Shown here: piece after piece, positions 34,897 to 44,343 of the stretch
Layout: the number at the start of each line of letters is the position of its first letter
Position numbering within the stretch: position 1 is the first letter of the stretch
The notes under the pieces: model-generated
Databases searched by the model: none
The model's input: only the letters and a program-made list of their open reading frames with translations
Told to the model about the DNA's origin: nothing
NCBI RefSeq assembly: GCF_000143415.4
Contig: NW_003314262.1
Span: 2,910,519-2,974,518, forward strand
Direction of reading: 5' to 3'
DNA: 64,000 nucleotides
DNA from: Selaginella moellendorffii
Taxonomy: Eukaryota > Streptophyta > Lycopodiopsida > Selaginellales > Selaginellaceae
Made by a program: the position numbers and the translations under genes

Positions 34897-36503
34897 GAAT
34901 TCTCGAGTCTTCTCTCGAAAACACTGGGGGTCAATGACACACTCAGCATCCATAACATTCTACTCGCGACAAAAGTTGTTTTTGACAAATGGGTAGATGT
35001 GCTGAGGAGGTACCATGACGGGGAGTTGCCAAACTCAATGGGTGTGGAGGACGGCCGGAAGCCCAATGATTTGAAGCTCAACGCCTTGCGTTTCTCGCGG
35101 TCTCTAGACGACGACGACCTTCTGACAGTGGCTAATGCTCTTCTACGTGGTGAGGTAGTCTTCAACAAGACCAAAATGACTCCCGGCCATATTGTGACAT
35201 ACAAGGACTTGTGCACGACTCTGAGAGCTCGTGCGCTATTGAAGGATTGGATCTTCGAGCAAGTGGCCGTGGAGAGGGTGAGCATCGACACCACGCAAGA
35301 GATGATGGAAGCGCTGGAGTTGTCAAATGAAGACATCGACGAGTACGTGAAGGGGGCCCCCAAGTTCATCGATCTGCTGCGGGATGCCACGAAAAGTAAA
35401 GCTGAGAAGTTGGATCAGTATCCAAATTTCATTAAGATTGATGTCGACCGTCGGCTTCAGAAACAGCTCGACCCCGCAGCAGAGGCCTATCGAGAACCTT
35501 ACCGGGTATACTTGAATTCGGATGAGGATCAAAGGTGGAGGAGCATCGTTTCCCGCGGAGATGAGCAGGTCAAGAACATCTTTTGTGTGATGGACTTCAC
35601 AAATGAGGAGATCACTCATGCAGACGAAGTCAGCTCCATCATTGACTTAATGGTGGGACTTGCGGAGGTGGAATCTTCAGTCCACTATATGATCTACGAC
35701 TCCGAATCCTATCACAAGTTCTGGAAGGCCTTGAACGAGGTGAAGGCTCGGTTGAAAGGCAAGGAGATGCGGGAGATCCATGGGATAATGGCTAAGAAGA
35801 AGATACCGACGAATGTCCGCATCTTCACACTCACCCATGTTATTGGTCCTGCAGCAGAGTGGGACTGGAGTGACTTCCCAGCTTCGTTCGACAAGGCCAA
35901 TCGAATTGATCTGAGGGAGGTCAATTTACCCGTGCCTGAGGAACTGAAGACGGCTATGGAGCTTTCGAATCCAAAGAAAGCTCCAGGTGCAGCATGGGAA
36001 ATGCTCAGCTGGGTCTTCAACGCAATAGCGGGTGGGTCACCTGCTTCCGACTCCAAGGGCAAATGCGTTGTCGAGTACAACTGTGGCGGACTATTCTTTC
36101 GAGCCGCACTACTCAAGGGTGTCCCATGTGTTGCGGTGACAAACTCCATTGAAGAGGTGACTTCAATGGAGCATATAATTACAGTTGCCAAAGAAAAACA
36201 GTATCTTCTCTGCGAACCTGGTGAGTACACACTTTAAGTTTAAATGTTATCTCACAAGCTCTGTATGCAGGAGCGTGGCCACCCCCAGATGCTGAAACGG
36301 CGTTAACAGCTACTGTTGAAGATACCCATGTTGGGCCGAGCTCACAACCTGCACAAGGTAAGGTCACGTGAGGCCTCACGCCATTTTGATTATAGATCGT
36401 TGTGAATATTCAGACACGAGGACTGAAAAGCGCACTGGTGGCTCCTCGAAGAAGGACAAACAGACAAGCAATAGGAAAAAAGGAGGTACAAATTATATTT
36501 GCA

Positions 36504-36525
36504 ATGGCGTGTGGTCTCATGCCAT
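36504..36525. repeat. 22-bp palindrome in a 49-bp intron (copy B)
   Basis: ATGGCGTGTG left arm and CTCATGCCAT right arm inside intron 36486-36534. Confidence 0.85.
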
Positions 36526-36694
36526 TCCTTGCAGGAGAAACTTCTTCAAAGGCAAAACAGGCAAGCACCAGCCAAGCTCAAACTGACAGTGGTCATAAAA
36601 AGCGAAAGCACGTTGGACAGTCGTCGAGATCAGAGGCATTTGATTCGAAAAGGAAGAAGGGCAACGAAAAGATGATAGGTAATGCCTCGCGGTT

Positions 36695-36716
36695 ATGGCA
36701 TGTGTGCTCATGCCAT
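36695..36716. repeat. 22-bp palindrome in a 47-bp intron (copy B)
   Basis: ATGGCATGTG left arm and CTCATGCCAT right arm inside intron 36679-36725. Confidence 0.85.
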
Positions 36717-37941
36717 TCATTGCAGATCAAGGGCTGAGTGAAAGCAGGCAGTCACCACCTCATGACTCAGATTCCTATGGCGGACTCCCCTTCCCCAATC
36801 TCAATGGAGAGGTACAATGGATGAGGGATGCTTTTCAAGTCAGGGCCACGTTTTTCTCATCTCGTCGTCTTCGAAGGGTGCAAGAACGTGCAGAAACCAT
36901 GTTAAGACAGTCGGGTGAGGATACAGTCCTAGGTCACGCACTAAAACAGGCTATGGATGTCTTGTATTTTGAGATGGAGATTCGGCCAGATGATTTTCCC
37001 AAGATGGTCCTGGAAGAACAAGCCATCCAGCCTGAGCAGCCTATGGAAGAAATGCAGGAGGGGGATGAGGAGCCAGAGAAAGATAATGAGCAGGAAGAGC
37101 AGAAGGACGAAGAGGAGGACAAAGAAGAGGAGGACGAAGAAGAGGAGGACGAAGAAGAGGAGGACGAAGAGGACTTGGATGGTCCTCACAATGGTGACGA
37201 TCACAATAACGACGACGACGATGATGACGACGATGGCCAGCCTGAGGTGGCCAAAGAGCAGCGGAGGAAGGTCATACAAGACAAACCATCAGGTAAATAA
37301 TAGTACATCCATTCCTAACCTTTTACCATTTCTAACATTGTCCATGTAGGTCGCAGAGCAAATGGTAAGTAGAGATTATTCAGTTGAATTTACAAACTCT
37401 AGCCTTTAGTGTCGAGGAAGGATAGTGCCAAGCAAGGGTCGAAACGTATGTCCAATCCTTCAGAATCAGCAGTGCGCCCAAGTGATATCGGTCCTAGTTC
37501 CTCAATAGCAGTTGATGGTAAATACAATATAGTCGATTCAATGTGCTAATGAGTTTGTTTTTAGTAGCACGGGAGGATACCATCTCAATCGAAGGGAGAT
37601 ATTTGGACATGCATATGGATCCGCCAGTGGACTCTACTTGGCTGCAAGAGTCATCAGAGCTGGTGGAGGCTACTATCCATATCAACGCCAAGCAAGCTGA
37701 CCACGCTCCACTTGATGCTGCCCATACCACTGAGTCAATCTTGTCCACGTATCCAACTGACGGTGACCAGGCGCCATTGGACCCGCATGAGGCCGCCCCA
37801 GCCGCCGAGCCGGTCGTATCCTCATTTCCAACGGACTCAACGTGTGCCCAATCGTCTGACTATGCGCCGTTGGAACCTCCCTACACCGCCCCTGCTGCCT
37901 GTTTGGCCATGTCCACTTTGCCAACGGAAGCACCAGCTGAA

Positions 37942-37963
37942 ATGGCGTGTGATCACACGCCAT
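37942..37963. repeat. 22-bp palindrome within coding sequence (copy B)
   Basis: A perfect palindrome with centre TGATCA, read in frame as MACDHTPS in the Pro/Thr-rich linker. It is conserved in copy A near 16212-16233. Confidence 0.85.
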
Positions 37964-38026
37964 CGGAACCACCCCATGCCACTGTTGAGCCAGTTGTACC
38001 AGAGTCTACAGCTGAAATGGCATGTG

Positions 38027-38048
38027 CCCACACGCCATCGGATGCGAT
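38027..38048. repeat. Second palindrome within coding sequence (copy B)
   Basis: Read in frame as MACAHTPS, 64 bp after the previous one. The flanking codons (AE before, after both) are alike, suggesting local duplication. Confidence 0.8.
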
Positions 38049-39052
38049 TGACCCCACATTGCAGAGGAGAGTATTTCCGCCCTTCACGTTTCCTCGACCA
38101 AAACCCTCTCAACGACCATCGGGAGCAACATTTGCTAATATTGTAGATGGTAAAATTGACTTGTACCATTTTTTATGCTGACGCATTTCATTTCAGAGTC
38201 ACGGCGAAGGTACTGTATCGTTTTTGATCTGAACGGTGTCCTTTTCTCCCATAAGCGTGGCTCGTCCTCGAATGTCATTGCACCTTCCAAAGCCTGCGGT
38301 CGCAAGTTGGTCAAAAGAGACAGATTCACATTAATCACACGGGAGAAACTGTGGGATCTAATAATGACCATGCGACACTTAAAACAGAGGGCCGGGTTCA
38401 ATTTGCAATTGGGAGTTTGGACATCCATGATGCGCCACAATGCATTAACGTTGCTACAGATGATGCACGATCAGACGCGAGTAATATTACCATTTGACTT
38501 TCTCCTAACGCAGGAGGATTGCTTGACTATGGTCCATGTGAGGGGTAGCAAGCCCATCTTCGTCAAGCCAGAGGCTGTAGTGATGAACCGGACTACTAGC
38601 TCAAGTGAAATCCTCATCATCGATGACTCGCCGATTAAAACTGCAGCGAACACGCACACATATGCAGTGCACCCCATCTCTTGCAGTATGGAAACTAGGG
38701 AGAAGAAACCGTATGTTCTGGGGGACCTTGCAAAACGGCTTGGAGCGATGGTGATAGAGAACCGGCCAGTCCAGGAGGTGGCTGCAGAAATCAACCAAAT
38801 GGCAGATGGAACGGTATATCAGAAGCCATTTGATCGGACAGACACCAGTCATCATTTATGGCATGTATATTGTCTAGCCAAGCACTATCCGCATCTCCAT
38901 AATCTGCTCAACTGGATGGGTTCTTCGACCACTGAACATGAGTGTGGACGTATTAGAGAAGAGATGGCATTACTATTGGGTTTAAATCCTAATAGTGTGG
39001 AGAGTGATGAAATTCCAAGATTATTGTATAGGCGTTGGAGGCAAAAAATACA

Positions 39053-39074
39053 ATGGCATGGAACCCCATGTCAT
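39053..39074. repeat. Palindrome at the 3' end of the phosphatase gene (copy B only)
   Basis: ATGGCATGGA left arm and CCATGTCAT right arm. It alters the C-terminus relative to copy A and borders a small segment (about 39080-39116) that is inverted with respect to copy A at 15082-15118. Confidence 0.75.
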
Positions 39075-39476
39075 AATAAGTTATATTTTTAAATAAATAC
39101 ATGCCATCTCAGACTGTATTAATATTAAAAGACAATTCTTTGAGAGGATTTGCATTATACTAGAAGTGTTACAGCATGTAATTGGAAGTCTACGAAGTTG
39201 TTTTATTAATAAGGGGAAAGTAAAGATTGAATGGGGACTTGGGCTCCACCTAGACTCGGAGCAACTGAGCCAATATTAAAAGGATGGAAAGAAATTGGAC
39301 GACGATGACAAGGAGAAGAGAGAGGTGAAGCAGTGGTAGGGGGAGGAGAAGTGATTGAGTAGACATTTCCTTGTTTAAAATAAAATGGCATGTGCCTCAA
39401 TGCAATTGAATTTTGTTATATTTATATACTATATAAAGGTTTGGAAACCTTATTTTACAAGTGGGATAATGACAAT

Positions 39477-39500
39477 TCCCACTTTAACGAAATAGAGCTT
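39477..39500 (-). repeat. Copy B terminal inverted repeat, right
   Basis: Reverse complement of 26922-26945, preceded by the phosphatase-side subterminal sequence CAAGTGGGATAATGACAA. Confidence 0.95.
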
Positions 39501-39504
39501 TAAA

Positions 39505-39877
39505 GAAGAAATCATGATGCAACTCACAATATCTTCCTCAACACATCTATAAGCCAAACTTCATAATGCCAAAGCTAATGAAGAGCATTTCTGCATCAAT
39601 CCAAAAGCTAAGCACAATGGAGCTATGCCCAACAAGTGATCACTAAATGATCCTCCATAAATCCATCTTAAAGCAAGACATAATTCACTTTATAACAAGC
39701 ATAAGAAGAATCATCAATGATCGATATAGTCCAACTCAAATTCAATAGGGACTCAAATTGTTTAATATCGAACACTAATTCGTCCTCTCGGGAAGTTAGC
39801 ATAGTTCACGACTAAATCATTTTTCAAGGAAAAGCTAAAGCTCAACCCCTACTAAACAATCTCATCTAAAACACAAC
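39505..39877 (-). other. Beta internal region between copy B and the alpha element; no gene
   Basis: Matches the reverse complement of the old beta copy at about 9795-10165. No open frame of note. It ends at the TSD ACAAC (39873-39877) of the alpha element. Confidence 0.75.
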
Positions 39878-41598
39878 TGTGAGACACAAAATCCCTAGGC
39901 CCCAAAGTGGAGCCAGAAGGGCACCACATGGTAGTGGCCGAAGCGACAGCCAAACGAGCGTAACACGTTTGGACCAAAGCTCCGACATGAAAAGTCAAGA
40001 GCGGGAGTGAAACTCCCAACGAAGTGCTCGAGGAACGAGCACGAAGCGAGCAAAAGGCGAGGCTCCAAAAAGGGACCCAAAAGGACCAACACATGACACG
40101 TGGGAGTGTCCGAGATGGAGTCCGAAGTGGAGTCCGAGGTGGACCCGAGATGGACCCGAGTTGGAGTCCGAAGTGGAGTCCGAGATGGAGTCCGAGGTGG
40201 ACCCGAGATGGACCCGAGCTGGAGTCCGAAGTGGAGTCCGAGGTGGACCCGAGATGGACCCGAGTTGGAGTCCGAAGTGGAGTCCGAGATGGAGTCCGAG
40301 GTGGACCCGAGATGGACCCGAGCTGGAGTCCGAGATGGAGTCCGAGATGGACCCGAGATGGACCCGAGATGGAGTCCGAGATGGAGTCCGAGATGGAGTC
40401 CGAGATGGAGTCCGAGATGGAGTCCGAAGTCGAGACCGAGACCGGGACCGAGGCCGAGGCCGAGACCGAGATCGGGACCGAGACCGAGACCGAGGCCGAG
40501 GCCGAGACCGAGCCCGAGCCCGAGTCCGAGTCCGAATCCGAGTCCGAGTCCGAGTCCGAGTCCGAGTCCGAGTCCGAGTCCGAGTCCGAGTCCAGAGCCT
40601 GAGAGGGTGAAAGCCCAAAGCGTTCGTCTCCCAGACCCTGGGGGGTTTGGTGAGCTCCAAAAGTATAGTAGGGGGAGGACTGCAGTGGAGCCAGTTTGGC
40701 CAGGAAAGGCCAGTTTGGCCCAGGAAGGCCGGACCCAATGTTGGGTGATGAGATGCCCACTGGGAAGTCCAAGACTAGAGTGAACACGGACCGACAAGCG
40801 GGGTAGCTTGGTGAAGTGTTCAAGAGCCGGCTCTAGTTCCCCCGGGAGATCGACTGGCCGATGCTCCCAGTCCAAGTGTGGGTGGCACTACCTACTTGGA
40901 TACCAGGTGTGGCTCAACGGAACCTCGCTCTAAGCCCATGGCTAGAGCACCTAAAGGCGAAAGGCGGGGAGAGTACCTAGGTGGCTCGCGTAAGGCCACG
41001 GTGTTCCGAAATGTTGTCCCAAAGGCCTAGACTGTGGAAAGGAAGAGGAGCAGTCCTTTGGGGTAGTGACCAAGGACACAGTCGTGTGGTGAGGAAGTCC
41101 CAGAGGACCATGGGACTTAGTGGTCGGGCCTGTGGGCCTCGATCCAATGGCAGTGTTGGCAAACACGGCCAGGGGCAAAAAGGGACTTGGTAGGAATTGA
41201 CAAAGGGACTTTGGGGAAGGCGATTCCCCAGGTCTGTGGGCATCCTAAGGATGCTAAGGAGTGGATCTAGGATGACCACTCGTGGACCGATAGCCCAGTC
41301 TTGGAGAGACGGGATGGTGATGCAAGTGGTATTGGACCACTAGTGTAGCAAAGGTGAATGGGCATGGCCTTAGCGTAACGGGCCGAGATGTCAGTGGTAC
41401 CTTTGGGTGTCGGTCTTGGGACCGGACACGTGGAGCACTTGGACCAGGTGCAAGTGTTGAGTGGCATGGATGCCATTCTTGGGGCTAGCAAGTCCCAAGT
41501 CCTGAATTGGACTTAAGGAGGTTGTGAGTGAGACTCCTCCAAGTAGTTGAAGGTGTGGTTAAGTGACTAAAGTAGAATGGAAAAATTAGTCGCTTACA
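39878..41598 (+). repeat. 5' LTR of alpha element 1
   Basis: 1721 bp, TGTGAGACAC...GTCGCTTACA, with hexamer array at about 40107-40594. Confidence 0.93.
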
Positions 41599-41601
41599 AT
41601 T

Positions 41602-41613
41602 TGGTATCGGAGC
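41602..41613 (+). promoter_or_regulatory. Primer-binding site of alpha element 1
   Basis: TGGTATCGGAGC, three bases after the 5' LTR. It differs from the initiator tRNA-Met complement TGGTATCAGAGC at one position. The same variant is in alpha element 3. Confidence 0.88.
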
Positions 41614-43336
41614 TGTTCTTTAGTCCGACTTTTATTGGTGCTCAAGTATATCACCACTAGTGTTGGCATCGGAAGGTCCGAGGAGTGGGCCTATCCTTGA
41701 GGAGTAGCAAGTCGGGAAGACATGGCTCTCCATTACAGTTCATGTGTGAACTTGTAGACGAGGTGGTGGATAGAAAAGGGCCAATAATGGAACGACTTTG
41801 GGATCTTGGGAACAATGCAAGGTTTTCCTCATATAGTTGAGGTTGGTGCTCATGAATGTGAGACCAAAGGTAATGACCGTGGAATGTCAAATACGGAAGA
41901 GGACTCAAGTCCTTGAAATGGTAGCCGGGGCTACCTCTAATAAATGCTGGAACAACCCAAGGAGTTGGGGGTGTATTAAGTGGATGAGTTGGTGTTCTCA
42001 TCACATGGACAAGTAGGTCTAAGGGGCAAAGGTTGCCCCCAGAGAACAAAATCAAGTGTCGGAGTAACACTTGTGAAAATAGTCCTTTTGAGTAGGACAG
42101 GAATGCAAGAAGTGTATTCCAGTGAGCTAGTGCCTCACAAGTAGGACCTTACGGGTCTGTGGATTGACCAAGTCCAAAACTGCTGGATGACTCAAGTAGA
42201 GTCAACAGATGGTCCTAAAAGGACTGATGGAAGCATTTGGACTGAGGTGTGTTGTACCCCACAAAGGATGGGGGGGGATCATAGGATCCAAGGATGAGAA
42301 CAGAGGGTATCTCATCAATGGCAAAATGTGCCATGCTAAAGTTATGGGAAAGGTGTTCCCAGAAGAAAACAACTTTGACATAAAGTTGTGTGTGACCTCT
42401 ATGGTGCAGTGCTAACGGATGGTTGGCATGAGAAAGAGCGGTGTTGGTTTTGGCAAAGACTTAGACACGAAGGGGAAATGTCATAGAGGTAGGCTCGTGG
42501 AGCCGATGGTGTGGAGACACCAAATGTGCCAAGGTGTGATACCTTGAGGCTATGTTGGTGGGTTCATGAGAACCCCTTGCCAAAGGAATCCCAATGGAAA
42601 TGGGAATAGCATAGCCTAAGTTGCAGAGCATGCAGTTAGAGTGTGGTGACCCAGATAATGATGGAGGTGTGAAAGCACCAAGCAATGAGTTGTAGGACTT
42701 GACAACTATGAGGCAACTAAGCAAGAGGTGCAAAATAACTGGTTAAATGGGTAGAAGGTAGCTACCCAAGACTTCTTAATAGCATAAGGAAGTTGGATAT
42801 ACCCTTACGGGGGATAAGTTGCTTGTGTTGCGATATAGTAAGTCAATGTCATAAAAGGAAATACTCATTGTCAAGAAAGCCATCATTGGGACACCTGAAC
42901 ACTCTAGAACACCAGAAGGTGGTGTTTGATGTCGCGAGGGCAATGGAGAAAGCCCAAGGGACTAAGTCCCTAGCGAATGATGGATAGAAGGTGCTATCCA
43001 AATGTCCAAGGTTGCGGAGACAGGAGAGGACTGTCTACCCGAGTTGGACAAAGCCAAAAATGGAATTTTGGCAATGCTAGTGATGGGCATGTAAAGGCCC
43101 ATAAGCAACAATGTAATCCCAGTGTGTGGGATTATAAGGTGAGCATACCCGGATTAAGGAACCACTCCCTAGGCTATTGGGTAGGTTCATCCCTAAGAAT
43201 ACTTGCTAAAGCAAGATAGAAAGTGCAAAGCTATCCTCCTGGTCTAGAGGAGAATGACCAAAGGAAAGGTGTGAAGCCAAAAAGCAAGAAGTAAGGGGAT
43301 AGAACCGAACCGTAGGAATCAAAGGGCATAACCAAG

Positions 43337-43624
43337 ATGCTTTATTTCGTTAAAGTGGGATTTATTCAGTAAAGTGGGACATTAATTAGCATGTGTCCAC
43401 ATGCCATTTCCTAGTACTTAATTAATATTTATTAATATTTCTATCAGTTTTTTAATTTATTTTTTTATATTTCACAATATTATAACACAAAATCATATGA
43501 AAAGTTTTTAATTTATAAATTATAAAGTTAAAACTTCAATTTTTTATTGTTGTTATAAAAATGGCATGTGGCCACACACCATAAGTGGGATAATGAAAAA
43601 TCCCACTTTAACGAAATAAAGCAT
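43337..43624. mobile_element. 288-bp MITE derived from the ParB-phosphatase transposon
   Basis: Terminal inverted repeats ATGCTTTATTTCGTTAAAG are flanked by the TSD CAAG (43333-43336 and 43625-43628). The left end continues GTGGGATTTATTCAGTAAAG as the transposase-side end of A and B, and the right end carries AAGTGGGATAATGA as the phosphatase-side end, so it is an internally deleted or homology-mobilised derivative. The paralogous alpha element 3 lacks it (near 61190). Two palindromes are retained, one toward each end (43386-43407 and 43561-43582); the middle is AT-rich. Confidence 0.92.
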
Positions 43625-44232
43625 CAAGGTTGGTTATGCCAGCTGGGAGTGGAAAATCAAGTGGGGGCTCAAGGGTGTTGCCGCTAGCAACCGTGATGCC
43701 ATGGAGAGTCTAAAATATGGAATTGTCCATGTTAGACTATATGGCATTTGGAAGGCTTGCAAAAAGGGAGGCCTTAGCAAGCTGAGGGATAGAGTTCCTT
43801 CAAGGTTCCCAAAGACTATTCTAGGTAGCGTAGTACCTAGAAAGGCCAAGTGTAAATGGTTCATGGAACGCGCGAAATCAGAGTGGCACAGCAGAAGCGT
43901 GGTCTTGAAGCTTGCCATGAGGCAAGGTTATCAAGGTTAGGGAAGTAGTTCCCGAGTGTTCAAAGAGAGGGCTTTGAACGAAAGTCGATGGTCAAGGACT
44001 TTCACGCTTATGCAGGAACCATGTTACAATGGTCGGAGAACTTGCCAAGTGAGATTGGCACGTCGGGGGAACAAAGACCCTAGTTGAAGGTGATAACTTC
44101 AAAAAGGGTGGGCCATGGGGCCGAGCATGGAGGAGTCCATGCATGATCACAGACATGTCAAGTGAGAGGACTTGGCAGTGTGGAGGAACTAGGTTCCTAA
44201 GCTGTGATCTGTAGCGCGCTTTAAAAATAGGT

Positions 44233-44343
44233 TGGTGCACCGGCGTGGGGAGTCACGCCAGGCATCTAGTGTGATGCCGTCCGTAGATGCATATACGGAG
44301 GTTGGGTTCGAGTCCCGACCCTCTAGTGCTTGGGTTCGAGTCC
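44233..44343 (+). promoter_or_regulatory. tRNA-like A-box/B-box motifs (possible SINE remnant)
   Basis: TGGTGCACCGG at 44233-44243 resembles a pol III A box. GGTTCGAGTCC at 44305-44315 and again at 44333-44343 matches the B box (TPsiC arm). The set recurs in alpha element 3 near 61796-61880. It may be an embedded tRNA-derived SINE head or chance; no full cloverleaf was found. Confidence 0.4.

Larger units (their letters stand above)
36221..38196 (+). other. Series of phase-1 micro-introns (copy B)
   Basis: Eight introns, all phase 1 and all GT-AG: 36221-36270, 36358-36395, 36486-36534, 36679-36725, 37293-37349, 37365-37409, 37518-37564 and 38150-38196, with lengths 38-57 bp. Every exon between them is a multiple of three, including a 15-nt microexon (37350-37364). 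Introns 36358-36395, 36486-36534 and 36679-36725 consist largely of the 22-bp palindrome plus splice sites; the others lack it. Each acceptor was chosen because it keeps the frame open across the joined exons. Confidence 0.7.
33423..39092 (+). pseudogene. ParB-like / FCP1-like phosphatase fusion gene, copy B (nonsense at 33922-33924)
   Basis: Eleven exons can be joined by GT-AG rules: 33423-33425 (ATG), 33664-34842, 34897-36220, 36271-36357, 36396-36485, 36535-36678, 36726-37292, 37350-37364, 37410-37517, 37565-38149 and 38197-39092, about 1665 codons. In order: an N-terminal domain of unknown type; a Lys-rich linker; a ParB/sulfiredoxin-like domain (YTIDVSRIDIQSKYNHR, then VSGQHSSLAMQ at about 34558-34590); a mixed helical region; a very acidic Glu/Asp linker (37060-37245); a Pro/Thr-rich linker; and an FCP1/NIF-type HAD domain with VFDLNGVL (Asp at 38226), GVWTSM and IIDDSPIK (38616-38639). 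The second Asp of the usual DxD is Asn, as in some plant FCP1-like proteins. TAG at 33922-33924 replaces Glu of copy A, and ATG at 33970 could restart without the first 100 residues. Role unknown. Confidence 0.8.
26922..39500 (-). mobile_element. DNA transposon copy B (about 12.6 kb), inverted relative to A
   Basis: The same 24-bp terminal inverted repeats lie at 26922-26945 and 39477-39500, with TSD TAAA at 26918-26921 and 39501-39504. The old beta copy near 10165 gives the empty site (CAAAGAAGAAATCATG). Gene order mirrors copy A. It differs from A by about 270 bp of extra sequence near 27040-27310, a tandem duplication near 30730-31060, a longer Glu/Asp repeat in the linker, and a palindrome at 39053. 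An assembly gap covers part of the transposase gene. Confidence 0.93.

Noticed and set aside
33664-36220. Bacterial contamination, because of the ParB-like domain
   Set aside because: The gene has spliceosomal introns, is fused to a eukaryotic FCP1-type domain and lies inside a TIR element in a plant retroelement.
14746-39500. One 24.7-kb palindromic transposon with an inverted duplication
   Set aside because: Each half has its own complete TIR pair and its own TSD, and the 137-bp middle is beta-element DNA. They are two insertions, not one element.
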